From Gammaproteobacteria bacterium (GTDB lineage Bacteria > Pseudomonadota > Gammaproteobacteria > Pseudomonadales > Azotimanducaceae): 49,223 nucleotides of DNA. The stretch lies in the NCBI GenBank assembly GCA_009837725.1, contig VXSY01000077.1:1-49223 (forward strand). Direction: 5' to 3'. This document shows, piece by piece, positions 9,157 through 18,000 of this stretch. The first letter of the stretch is position 1. Each line of letters begins with the position of its first letter. The notes beneath the pieces are model-generated. The model did no database searches. It was not told the DNA's origin and saw nothing but the letters and a program-made list of their open reading frames with translations. Made by a program: the position numbers and the translations under genes.

Positions 9157-10896
9157 TCATGGTTGAAGCGGTTGGTACTCCAACAGTGAGGATTGGCCAA
9201 CGATTTCGACGATCGTAACCGCAACCTCCGCGCCGTGGGCGTCTGTCAGTCGAAGCGGCTTGCCTGGTCGAAACGGCACTGGCTGCTGCCGGCCTTCGTT
9301 GATGGCGATGTTGTCCGCGTAGAGATAGGTCCGGTCGGACGTGTCTCGGATTGGGTTTAGTCGCCCGCGCAGACCAGGAAGGTGACCAGTGCTTTGGGCG
9401 AATATGGCGGCGCCGCCTGATGGTAGAGGTTCGAGATCGACCGGTAGGCCTCCCTGGTTTGGCGTCCACTCGCGATAGAGTCCGGCGCGATATCCGGCGC
9501 CAGCGGCATAGATCGTCATCGGCATGTTCGTCGTATAAAGATCGAAGGACGCCTCGCCAGATTCGTCCGTCGTTGCTCGCACCCACGTCTTGTTCGGGAA
9601 GAGCGCGAGCACCTCGATGCCGGCTAGGGGCTCGCCACCCGAATGCACGGTGACCATTGCGTCGGCTGGCGCAAGCTCCAGCTTTGCCGCCGGAATGCGC
9701 AGCACCAAACTCGACTCGTCAAGGAGCTCGTATTCCGGCAGCGTCCCTGTGGTTTCCTGCGTTTCCTTGCGGATGATCGACACGCCATCGCCGCGGCGTT
9801 CCATCAGGTAGCGACGATGGTCGGAACCCGCCACCCTCTCCACAGGAATGCGGCCGAACACGGAAGCGATCACTTCGTTGCGGGTGGCTTGACTCGCTTC
9901 CATGCCTTCGATGGTCATGCCGTTCGGGAGAGGCCCGGGGGAGTCAATCTCCAAGCGGTCCTTGAACAGGGAAAGCCGGATGCTGCGTGCGGACATTGAG
10001 TAATCCCGGTGCGCGACCGCGTTGACCACAGCTTCAAAGACGGCGGCCTTGCTGTACTGCGGCACGTCCTCTCGCTCCGGCATCTTACGTGCTGCGACGC
10101 GCATGTTGCGAACGACGAACTGCACGGCATCCGCGATCTGGACAGGGAGCGGGCCGGTGATCTCCTGTGCATCCAACTGACCGGAAGCCCTGTCGGCACC
10201 GCGATAGTGAGTCGCGACAATGGTCGCGTGGCTTAGCCAATCCTGCGGTGAGTGGGTGCAAAGCAGTATGCCGGCGACCGTGGCCCGGCCTACGCCGGCG
10301 TCATCCTGCGCCAATAGGCGGAGGTTCATGAGGCCGCGCCTAGGGTCGGTCGCTCCCTGGACGCTGAGCAAGGGCTCCCACAGCCGCTCCGCGAGCGTTT
10401 CGAACCCAGTCCCCGGTACGACCTGTTTGTCGAACCACAGATAGCGGGCTTGCGCACGATTCTGTGCCAGCCTCAGGCGTTCTTCCCCGCGCAAGCGGCG
10501 TTTGGTGGCGCCCACCCGGATGAATGCTCGCCCGTCGTGCTCGTGCACGGCGTCGCCACGAGGGACTTCCACGAGCAAGAGTGCGCTTCCGTCGAGTTCC
10601 CTGTGGTGGATGTGGATGCGCACCGGCGGCTCGATGACGTCGGTGCCTACCTCCACGAGCAAGTGGTCAAGGGCGGCTAGTTGCTCCCTCGACATTCCCT
10701 TGAGCGTTCCGTCGTCGGCCACGCCGCACAGCACAACGCCGCCGTCCGCGTTGGCGAAGGCGCCGACTTCGTCGGCGAAAACACTCCTGCGGGGGCTAGT
10801 GGGAGTGTTCCCGCTGAACTCGATCTGCTTGAACTCCCATCGGCTGTCCTCGCCTAGGGCCAACTGTCGACGGATGTCCTCGTCGCTGATCGTCAT
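9157..10896 (-). CDS. AlbA_2 (Schlafen-type) ATP-binding protein with extra C-terminal beta domains
   Basis: The 579-residue product begins with an AlbA_2 domain (about 15-135: SRWEFKQIEF, VGAFANADGGVVLCGV), followed by the COG2865-type ATP-binding part with NAVAHRDYS near 290. Unlike the usual 400-500-residue forms, residues about 440-515 look like a carboxypeptidase-regulatory beta sandwich (VTVHSGGEPLAGIEVLALF), and a further beta-rich tail follows. AlbA_2 proteins are nucleic-acid-binding ATPases seen as regulators and often near RM systems. The start is ATG 10896, overlapping the methyltransferase stop as ATGA, so it is translated with the lipid-type operon rather than with hsdM downstream. 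Function is not known. Confidence 0.8.
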   Translation of the reverse strand: MTISDEDIRRQLALGEDSRWEFKQIEFSGNTPTSPRRSVFADEVGAFANADGGVVLCGVADDGTLKGMSREQLAALDHLLVEVGTDVIEPPVRIHIHHRELDGSALLLVEVPRGDAVHEHDGRAFIRVGATKRRLRGEERLRLAQNRAQARYLWFDKQVVPGTGFETLAERLWEPLLSVQGATDPRRGLMNLRLLAQDDAGVGRATVAGILLCTHSPQDWLSHATIVATHYRGADRASGQLDAQEITGPLPVQIADAVQFVVRNMRVAARKMPEREDVPQYSKAAVFEAVVNAVAHRDYSMSARSIRLSLFKDRLEIDSPGPLPNGMTIEGMEASQATRNEVIASVFGRIPVERVAGSDHRRYLMERRGDGVSIIRKETQETTGTLPEYELLDESSLVLRIPAAKLELAPADAMVTVHSGGEPLAGIEVLALFPNKTWVRATTDESGEASFDLYTTNMPMTIYAAGAGYRAGLYREWTPNQGGLPVDLEPLPSGGAAIFAQSTGHLPGLRGRLNPIRDTSDRTYLYADNIAINEGRQQPVPFRPGKPLRLTDAHGAEVAVTIVEIVGQSSLLEYQPLQP

Positions 10897-11531
10897 CTGA
10901 CATCGTCCGCGATGCCCTTGATGCAGGCGTAGGCGCCAATCTTCAGGGAAGATTCCACGTCGTCGAATCCCGCCGCGGACAGCATCGCCAGGTGGCGGCT
11001 GAGGGGAATGCGGGTGGGGCCTTTGCCGGATTGGCGCACGAGGTCGGCGTTCAGGAACAGCCCCGGCGAGTGGATGAGTTGCTTGGCGGCCGCGTAGATG
11101 GCCTCGTGTTCCGGCTCGTCGCCGACGTCGTGCAGCGCTTGCATCGAGATCAACGCTTGCGGACGCCGCCGAGCGGCTCTCGGCCAGTCGTCGTCGCGCA
11201 AGTCCACCTGATGCAGGTGCACGCGCTCGCCGAAGCGTTCGGTGCGTTCCCGCGCCAACGTCAGCATCGGCTCGGAGTAGTCCATGCCTTCGTAGGTGGC
11301 GTTGGGCAGGCGTTCGAGCAGGAACTCGGCCAGGATGCCTGGGCCCGATGCCAACTCGACGATGTGAGGCGACTCGTCGTCCAGCAACACAAGCTGGGCG
11401 AGGATGTGGTGGAAGACGCTCTCGCGCACGGGATTGCCGACGTCGTGTGCCCACTTGGCAACGTATTCCATGCTGTGGAAGCGGTGCGGAATTCTCGCGG
11501 GCCGCTCCGAATCGCTGGTTTGCTGCGCCAT
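10893..11531 (-). CDS. class I SAM-dependent methyltransferase
   Basis: A 212-residue Rossmann-type methyltransferase. Motif I is ELASGPG near residue 50, followed by EGMDYSEPML (ribose-binding acidic loop) and VDLRDDDW (adenine-binding). A basic N-terminus with HRFHSMEYVAKWAHD precedes it. The substrate is not visible; the family includes small-molecule O- and C-methyltransferases. Its ATG shares a base with the CYP153 stop (TAATG), and its own stop overlaps the AlbA_2 start, so it sits in a tightly coupled operon with the desaturase and P450. A tailoring role on a fatty or polyketide-like product is inferred from these neighbours. Confidence 0.8.
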   Translation of the reverse strand: MAQQTSDSERPARIPHRFHSMEYVAKWAHDVGNPVRESVFHHILAQLVLLDDESPHIVELASGPGILAEFLLERLPNATYEGMDYSEPMLTLARERTERFGERVHLHQVDLRDDDWPRAARRRPQALISMQALHDVGDEPEHEAIYAAAKQLIHSPGLFLNADLVRQSGKGPTRIPLSRHLAMLSAAGFDDVESSLKIGAYACIKGIADDVR

Positions 11532-12739
11532 TACGTGACGCGCACGGGCAGTTCCGAATAGCCACGCACGAAGTTCGAGCGCACGCGCACCGGCTCGCCG
11601 ACGACCTCGATCGTCTCGAATCTGCGCAGGATCTCCTCCCAGACGATACGGAGCTGCATCTCGGCGAGGCGGTTGCCCATGCAGCGGTGGATGCCGAAGC
11701 CGAAGGCGAGGTGGGCGCGGGCGTTGGAGCGTTCGATCATGAGGTCGTCGGGGCGCTCCCAGACATCCTCGTCCCGATTGCCGGAGATGTACCACATCAC
11801 CACCTTGTCGCCCTTGCGGATGGTTTGGCCATGCATCTCGATGTCCCGCGTGGCTCGGCGTCGCATGTGCGCAAGAGGCGTCTGCCAGCGGATGATCTCC
11901 GACACCGCGTTGGGGAGAAGCTTGGGATTGGCGCGCAGCTTCGCGAGTTCGTCCGGGAATTGGTTGAAGGCCAGCACGCCGCCGGAAATGGAGTTGCGCG
12001 TGGTGTCGTTGCCGCCGACGATCAGCAGTAGCAGGTTGCCGAGGTATTCCTGCGGCGACATGTTCTGGGTCGCCTCGCCGTGTGCCAGCATGGAGATGAG
12101 GTCGTTGCCGGGCGGCGCATTCACGCGCTGGTTCCACAGGTCCGTGAAGCAGGCAAGACACTCGTAGAGTTCCTCTCGGCGCTGCTCCTCCGTTTCAACG
12201 ATGCCCATACCGGGGCGTGCCGTGGCAACGTCGGACCATCGCGTCAGGCGTCTGCGTTCCTCGAACGGGAAGTCGAACAGCGTCGCGAGCATCTGCGTCG
12301 TCAGCTCGATGGATACCCGCTCGACCCAATTGAACGTCTCGCCCCGTGGCAAGTCGTCGAGAATCGCGCAAGCCCGGCTGCGGATGGTGCTTTCCAGCAC
12401 CTTCAGGTTCATCGGCGCAACCACCGGACTCACGACCTTGCGCTGCTCGTCGTGCTTGGGCGGATCCATGGCGATGAACATCGGCAGTTCGAAGTCCTCG
12501 GCCTGATCTCCAATCACGATGCCGGTTTCCGACGAGAACAGATCGTGGTGGGTGTCGACGTAGCGGATGTCCTGATAGCGCGTCACGGACCAGAAGGAAC
12601 CAAACAGCTCCGTGTCCGCGGTGTACTGAAGGGGCGCTTCAGCGCGCAGGCGCTTGAATACCGGACGCCAGGTGTCCTCCGCCTGCAGCGTGGGGTCGGA
12701 TGGATCGAGGTCCGCGAGCGACGTGGCGGGTGCGTTCAT
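11531..12739 (-). CDS. cytochrome P450, CYP153 family (terminal alkane / fatty-acid hydroxylase)
   Basis: This 402-residue soluble bacterial P450 shows the I-helix GGNDTTR near 243, ExxR as EIIR, and the heme loop FGFGIHRCMG with cysteine near 348. The blocks MFIAMDPPKHDEQRK, TLFDFPFEERR, ISGNRDEDV and the tail VRSNFVRGYSELPVR closely follow CYP153A enzymes, which hydroxylate the terminal carbon of alkanes or fatty acids. CYP153 needs a ferredoxin and reductase, and neither is encoded in this operon, so electrons must come from elsewhere in the genome. It starts 24 bases after the desaturase stop and is coupled to the methyltransferase. The family call is from recalled sequence pattern. Confidence 0.88.
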   Translation of the reverse strand: MNAPATSLADLDPSDPTLQAEDTWRPVFKRLRAEAPLQYTADTELFGSFWSVTRYQDIRYVDTHHDLFSSETGIVIGDQAEDFELPMFIAMDPPKHDEQRKVVSPVVAPMNLKVLESTIRSRACAILDDLPRGETFNWVERVSIELTTQMLATLFDFPFEERRRLTRWSDVATARPGMGIVETEEQRREELYECLACFTDLWNQRVNAPPGNDLISMLAHGEATQNMSPQEYLGNLLLLIVGGNDTTRNSISGGVLAFNQFPDELAKLRANPKLLPNAVSEIIRWQTPLAHMRRRATRDIEMHGQTIRKGDKVVMWYISGNRDEDVWERPDDLMIERSNARAHLAFGFGIHRCMGNRLAEMQLRIVWEEILRRFETIEVVGEPVRVRSNFVRGYSELPVRVT

Positions 12740-12763
12740 GGCTGACTCCTTGCTGGTGATCGC

Positions 12764-13831
12764 TCAGGCGGGGTTCATCGACGCGCCGGGCCTCGGTATG
12801 GCCGGCGCGTAGCGGTAGCTCGGATCGGCAAGGAAGTTCCTGCGCAGCGCGAGCATCTCGCGCCAGGTGGCGAGGAGGCCGTGGGTTGCCGGCGGCAGGT
12901 CCTGTTCGATCGCCTTGCGCAGCTTCGGCAGGTTGTAGAAGGGCACTGCGGGATACATGTGGTGTTCCAGGTGATATTGCATGTTCCAGTAGTAGAACGC
13001 CGGCAGCCAGGAGCAGGTGAAGGTGCGGGTGTTCATGCGGAAGTCGGGGATGTCGGAATTGAGTCCATAGTGCTGCGGCACGCCGCAGAGGAATCCGAGC
13101 CAGCCGCAGTATTGCGTGCCGATGGTGAACACGACGATCAGGAACCAGTTGCCGGTGAGGATGAACACAAGCGCCAGAGCGCCGTGGCCTATGAGCAGAG
13201 TTCGGGCCCAGTTGCGGTGGCGGCGGCGAAGTGCCTTGTCGGACTCCGGCAACACGTGGCCATACCAGTCGCCCCGCACCTCGCCGCGTGCATGGCGCCA
13301 GACGAGCTTAAGCCGCTGCCAGGTGGTGTGCGGATTCCAGGCCAAGAGGCCCAGCCACACTCGCCAGCGGCGCAGGCTGAAGCGCACCGGCAGCAGCACT
13401 TCGCCATCGTGCGCCGCATGGCAGGTGGCTTGATGGTGGATTGCATGGCTTTCCTGATACCAGATGTAGTCCGACCAGCTAATGAAGGCGTACACCTTCT
13501 CGAAGAAGGCGTTGAGGCGTCGCGAGCGGAACACGGTGCGGTGCTGCAACTCGTGGACGGCAATTAACCCCATGAAGGGGCCGATGGTGCCGTGGGCGAA
13601 GAGGGCGACGATCAGAAGCGGAAGGGCCCAAGGCCAGTTCGAGGCATCGATGTTGAGGTAGGCGAGGGTTGCCAGGGCGGCGGTGACGAAGAAAAGCCCC
13701 AAGTGGCAGATGGTCTGCAGCCAACCGCGCAGGTCGTTGCGCTGCATGAGTTCCGTCAGGACTTCCCTGTCGATGGGGCTGCGATACCAGTCGATGCGGA
13801 AGTCGGGATCGAAGCTGTGCGTGCCGCTCAC
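12764..13831 (-). CDS. membrane fatty acid desaturase (three histidine boxes)
   Basis: A 355-residue integral membrane di-iron enzyme. Hydrophobic helices lie at about 42-85 and 205-240. The three histidine clusters are HELQH near 90, HAIHH near 130 and HLEHH near 288, the ligands of the diiron site in the fatty-acid desaturase / hydroxylase family. It would introduce a double bond (or a hydroxyl) into an acyl chain, with electrons from an unidentified donor. The GTG at 13831 overlaps the upstream stop (GTGA) and is chosen because the preceding gene ends there; a later ATG at residue 30 would lose part of the N-terminal region. It precedes the CYP153 gene by 24 bases. Confidence 0.88.
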   Translation of the reverse strand: MSGTHSFDPDFRIDWYRSPIDREVLTELMQRNDLRGWLQTICHLGLFFVTAALATLAYLNIDASNWPWALPLLIVALFAHGTIGPFMGLIAVHELQHRTVFRSRRLNAFFEKVYAFISWSDYIWYQESHAIHHQATCHAAHDGEVLLPVRFSLRRWRVWLGLLAWNPHTTWQRLKLVWRHARGEVRGDWYGHVLPESDKALRRRHRNWARTLLIGHGALALVFILTGNWFLIVVFTIGTQYCGWLGFLCGVPQHYGLNSDIPDFRMNTRTFTCSWLPAFYYWNMQYHLEHHMYPAVPFYNLPKLRKAIEQDLPPATHGLLATWREMLALRRNFLADPSYRYAPAIPRPGASMNPA

Positions 13832-14760
13832 GCCACCGCGTCCTCGATTTGTGCGGCAATGCGCTGCATGCAGGCGCGATCCAACTCCCGTGCTTCGGCA
13901 ATGTGAGCGCGTTTTTCGGCGGCTGACGACTCTCGATCCGACGCCAGCCGGAAGAGGTGCGTGAGCTTCTGATACCGGTCTGCCAACCAACGGGCATCTT
14001 CGGGCGAGATAGGGCTTTCGCCATTGGCCGCACTGGCGAGAGAGGCGAAGTGGCCGGCGGCGTGTTGCCGGCACTCGGCCCAGACCGAGGCGTTCCACCA
14101 GTTCCCATGCGCGTCCTTGGGGCCTTGGTCGATGGCGGCCAGCCACTTGGCATAGGCGCCGTCGCCCACCGCGTAGGGCGCGTGTGTGTGTCGTTCCGGG
14201 TGCTCCCAGAGATCGACGGCGTAGGCGAGCGCATCCAGAGCGGGCTGTGCCGATGGAGGTTCGCACGCTTCGAGCCGGAAGAACCCGACTGGTGGGCCGT
14301 TCTGACACTCTGCCCACGTCCCGTAGGTGAGCCGTGCCGGCGTGCTTTCCATGCCCGGCCAAGGCTGCGCCAGCACGAATCCGTCGTCGTCGTGGCCGAG
14401 AACCAACTGGTGATCAAGGTGCACCAGCGAGCAGACGGCACCCTCGGCCATCGCTGCACGCACCTGCGCCTCCACCTCGGAACGCTCCGAAGCGCTGGCT
14501 GCGGGCATGAGCATCGCCAGCTCGGTCATGCGGATGCCGGCGTTGGGCAGAAGGCGGAAGAACTCATCCCAGTTCCACACATACGGCCCGCTCGGGCAGA
14601 TCTCGTCGTGGATGTTGATGAGGAAAGCATGGCCTGAGAGGAAGAACGCTTCGGTCGCGGTGTGTTCAACGCCCAAATGGGACATCGCTCCATGCACCAC
14701 GCCCAGCATCGAAGTATCAAGCGGGGGCTGCACAAGCCCCTCCACGACCGTTCTCGCCAT
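13828..14760 (-). CDS. BtrH N-terminal-like protein of unknown function
   Basis: The 310-residue protein starts with a block like the BtrH N-terminal domain, a papain/C39-like fold named for the butirosin acyltransferase BtrH: GVVHGAMSHLG, then GHAFLINIHDEICPSGP and WNWDEFF. In BtrH a cysteine near the first motif is catalytic. Here that position reads HGAMSH, with no cysteine, so acyl transfer by that route is doubtful, and C in EICPSGP is the only nearby thiol. The C-terminal 130 residues are helical. The start at ATG 14760 (AAGG five bases upstream) leaves the usual short N-terminus; an upstream frame to 14868 has no ribosome site. It is the first gene of the desaturase-CYP153-methyltransferase operon. 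Fold assignment is moderate; function is not known. Confidence 0.65.
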   Translation of the reverse strand: MARTVVEGLVQPPLDTSMLGVVHGAMSHLGVEHTATEAFFLSGHAFLINIHDEICPSGPYVWNWDEFFRLLPNAGIRMTELAMLMPAASASERSEVEAQVRAAMAEGAVCSLVHLDHQLVLGHDDDGFVLAQPWPGMESTPARLTYGTWAECQNGPPVGFFRLEACEPPSAQPALDALAYAVDLWEHPERHTHAPYAVGDGAYAKWLAAIDQGPKDAHGNWWNASVWAECRQHAAGHFASLASAANGESPISPEDARWLADRYQKLTHLFRLASDRESSAAEKRAHIAEARELDRACMQRIAAQIEDAVA

Positions 14761-15041
14761 GCCCTTGCTCGCTCGCCTGCCGTAACAGTGCAACCTTACC
14801 GCGAAACCCGCCGTTCCGTTAGCGCCACAAGAGCCGTTGCCTTCGGACAACGCTTCTTGCCCCAGCAAGCCCTGCGCAGGCGATCTCTGCCTAAATTGCG
14901 GCGCGTCATCACGCCATTTCGTGCCGATCCACTTGCCACTGGCGCGAATGCTATGTTCCCCCCGTCACTACCGGAAACTGCCGCTGCCTTGGACGCCGCG
15001 GTGGGTCGTGAGGGGCGGCGGGGGTGACTCGACGCGGCGCC
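14761..15041. other. intergenic gap (281 bases)
   Basis: No convincing coding frame lies here between the helicase stop and the BtrH-like start, both on the minus strand. It holds a copy of a 16-base REP-like word (see 14960) and runs of purines near 15010. The promoter of the BtrH-desaturase-CYP153 operon should be here, but no recognisable -10/-35 pair stands out. Confidence 0.5.
14960..14975 (+). repeat. REP-like word, copy 1
   Basis: CCCCGTCACTACCGGA occurs here and again at 27704-27719, and its first 14 bases recur inverted at 27776-27791. The flanks also resemble each other (GCGAATGC about 15-20 bases upstream and a CCGC downstream), so this is probably one copy of a dispersed palindromic repeat and not chance. 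Confidence 0.5.
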
Positions 15042-18000
15042 TTAGCTGCTTGAGGGGCTGGATTGCGCGCCCTTAGCCAGACTCTCACGTCCAGCTAACG
15101 CGTGTGCAATCGAACGCCGAAGCTCCGCGCCTGTCCTCCTGAACCCCAGCAGACGAGCCAACTCGCGTATCAGATCCTCTTGATCGATGCGGCCACATTC
15201 ACGTTCGATCCAATCCGCACCTGCGAGGACTTCCATCGGCGGCAGGTACTTCGGCCTCCCTACGCCTCCGTCAATACCAGCTCTGGAACGTACCGGCACG
15301 GCGTTGCTCTGGGATCGCGTCAACCAGAACCCACCCTTGTCCAGTAGTTCGCCCTGTCCTTGCCGCCTCGCTTGTATCAATGCAGCCCGAGTCGCAGTCA
15401 GGATGCGGGCTCCCGTCCTGCCCTTGTCAAATGCTTCCGCCACCCGCCGCGCGACGAGATCCAAGTGCACTGGCCCTTCCTGCTCGACAATCGCTAGTAC
15501 CACGTCCGCCATCCGGGCCACATCTACCTCGTGCGGCTCTGGCAACGCTTGGCCTGGATCGTTTGGCGTGGCGTTTCGAACGAGCCCAGTGACGTCTGCC
15601 ACCCGATACGAGGCAGCACTCACTCCAACCTGTTTTGCCTCTTCTTGCTTCGTCGGCTCCTCGACGGATGGCGTCTCGTCGTCGGCTGAGTCACTCCGGC
15701 CATCAACGTTGGCACCGGACACGATCCTGAGCTCGCCGCGGTCTTTCGCCTGCTGAAGCGCATTTTCAAGACGCTGAATCTCCTGCTTCCGCCGGTGGAA
15801 CCAGTCCGTGCTCCAAATCCGGTGGAATGTCCACAGCATTCCTTCGAGTACCTGCTGGCGATGCCTGTCCCGCTCGCGGGCGGATAGGGCGCCGTGATAG
15901 CTCGCACCATCACATTCGACAGCAAGCAAGTACCGACCAGGCGCGTCGGGATGCCTTACGCCAATGTCGATTCGAAAACCCGCGCTACCCACCTGGTGGT
16001 CCGCCAGGTAACCCAGGGAGCGGATCACGGTGGCGACGTCCTCCTCGAACGGGCTGTCGGGCCCTAGTCCTTCCGCAAGGCGTTCCGCCGTTTGCCCCGT
16101 CGCGGCGAACTCAAGAAACTGCCGCAAGATCCTTGGGCCCGGCCGCGCTGTAGGGGAGAGGTCTATATCGCCAGGGTCGAACGAGGCGAAGACGCGGCAA
16201 CGCGCCCGCGCCCGCGTGAACAGGACGTTTAGGCGCCGCTCGCCTCCTTCCGCGTTGATCGGGCCGAAGCGCATGCTGTTCAGCCGCCCGCCGGGCTCGG
16301 TTGGTCCGTACCCGACGCTGATGAAGATCACGTCGCGTTCGTCGCCCTGGACGTTCTCGATGTTCTTCACGAACGCGTCTTCGGCGTGACCCTCTCTCAG
16401 GAACTCGTTTAGTACTGCATTGGTCCTGCGCTCGTACTCCAAAAGCTCGGTCACCATGTCCGCCTGTGCCTTGGAGAAGGTAACGAGCCCCAGCGACAGG
16501 TCGGGCGTGCACTCGGCGTGAACACACACGGCTTGCACCACATGCTCGGCCTCGATCCGATTGGTCCCCGGTCGCCCCGACCCTGTACCACCCCGCGTGG
16601 CGTAGACACCCGGCACCCGCTCGAACGACAGGCCATGGGATGCATCCGGCTCGAGTGGCGAGGGCGGGAGGATGAGCTGGAGGTCGTAGAATTCCTCGTT
16701 CGAGATGCGAATCAGGGATGGGTCGCGCGACCGATAGTGCCACTCAAGCATCTTCGCGTTCACGCCGCGAGCCTCGCATAGACTCAGGATGCTCTCCATC
16801 TCTGACGCTGGCGCGACGCCGTCCAATGCATCGTCTTCGTCGTCCTGCTCGGCCGCGCCAAGCCTGTCGAAGAACGACGTCGGCGGCAGTTGCTTCTGGT
16901 CCCCAACGACCACGATCTGGTCACACCTCGCAATCGCCCCCAACGCGTCCTCTGGCTTAACTTGACTTGCCTCGTCGACGACCAGTAGATCGAACCGCAA
17001 CGCCTTTGGTGGCAGAAACTGGGCGATCGAGATCGGGCTCATCAGGAACACTGGCTTAATGCGTTGGAGTGCAACGCCAGCGCGTTCCACTAGCCTTCGG
17101 ATCGGCATGTGCCGCCGCTTGCGCGCAATCTCGCCCCGAATGACGCCCATCTCGCCTGCCGCCCCGGTCGGGAGGTGGGCCAGGTGACGGGCGCGGATGA
17201 ACTCCCGCACGTCATCGATGTGCTTTACATCCAACGTTGCGAACAAACGCACCAGTTCGTGCCGATCCAAGCCCTGTAGGCTATGGAGCCCAGCCACCCG
17301 CGTTGCGACGTCCAAACGCGCCTCCGCGCACGCGTACTCGAACTCGACAGCCGCTTCGCTTGGATTAAGTGCACCCTCGTCCACCATCTGGATTAGGTCG
17401 TCGAGGCCGCTGCTCCGCATTCGTTCGACCAGCACTTCAATCTGGCACCACTCGTCGTAACGATGCGTGCTCGTGGCCATTGACCTAAAGCGTTGGCCCA
17501 AAGCTGCCAAGGCGACCTCCTCCAAGCGCCCCTCGATGCCTGTCTCGGCCAAGTCCATACGCAGGAGGTTCACGACTGCCGTGACGCGCTTCATTATTGT
17601 CGCGGCGTGCGCTCGGAATGTCTCCGCTAGCTTGCTTGGCTCGACAACACTCTTCGCCGCATGTTCTAGGCCGTTCGCCGTCAAGGGAACTCCGCTCTCC
17701 TCGACCCTGGCTATCCACTTCGCCGCGTCTGCCAACCCTGCGAAGTCTGTTCGTTCCCCTCGCCACAAGGCGCCCAAATGGGACTCCAGGAACCCCTTTT
17801 CGTCCGCAAGCTCGTTGTGCCGTCGTTGGACTCCGTGGAGGCGTCGCGCGACGTCCGCCCTTTCTGCTGCGGTCAACGGCAACTTGCCCGCGAGCACTTG
17901 ACCTAGCTGCCTGCTCGCGCGCCGATACCTCGACCCCCATCGTGCGAGCCAGCCACCCAAGCCTCCCGCTTCGCCGCGTTGCAGATCAACTTCCAAATCG

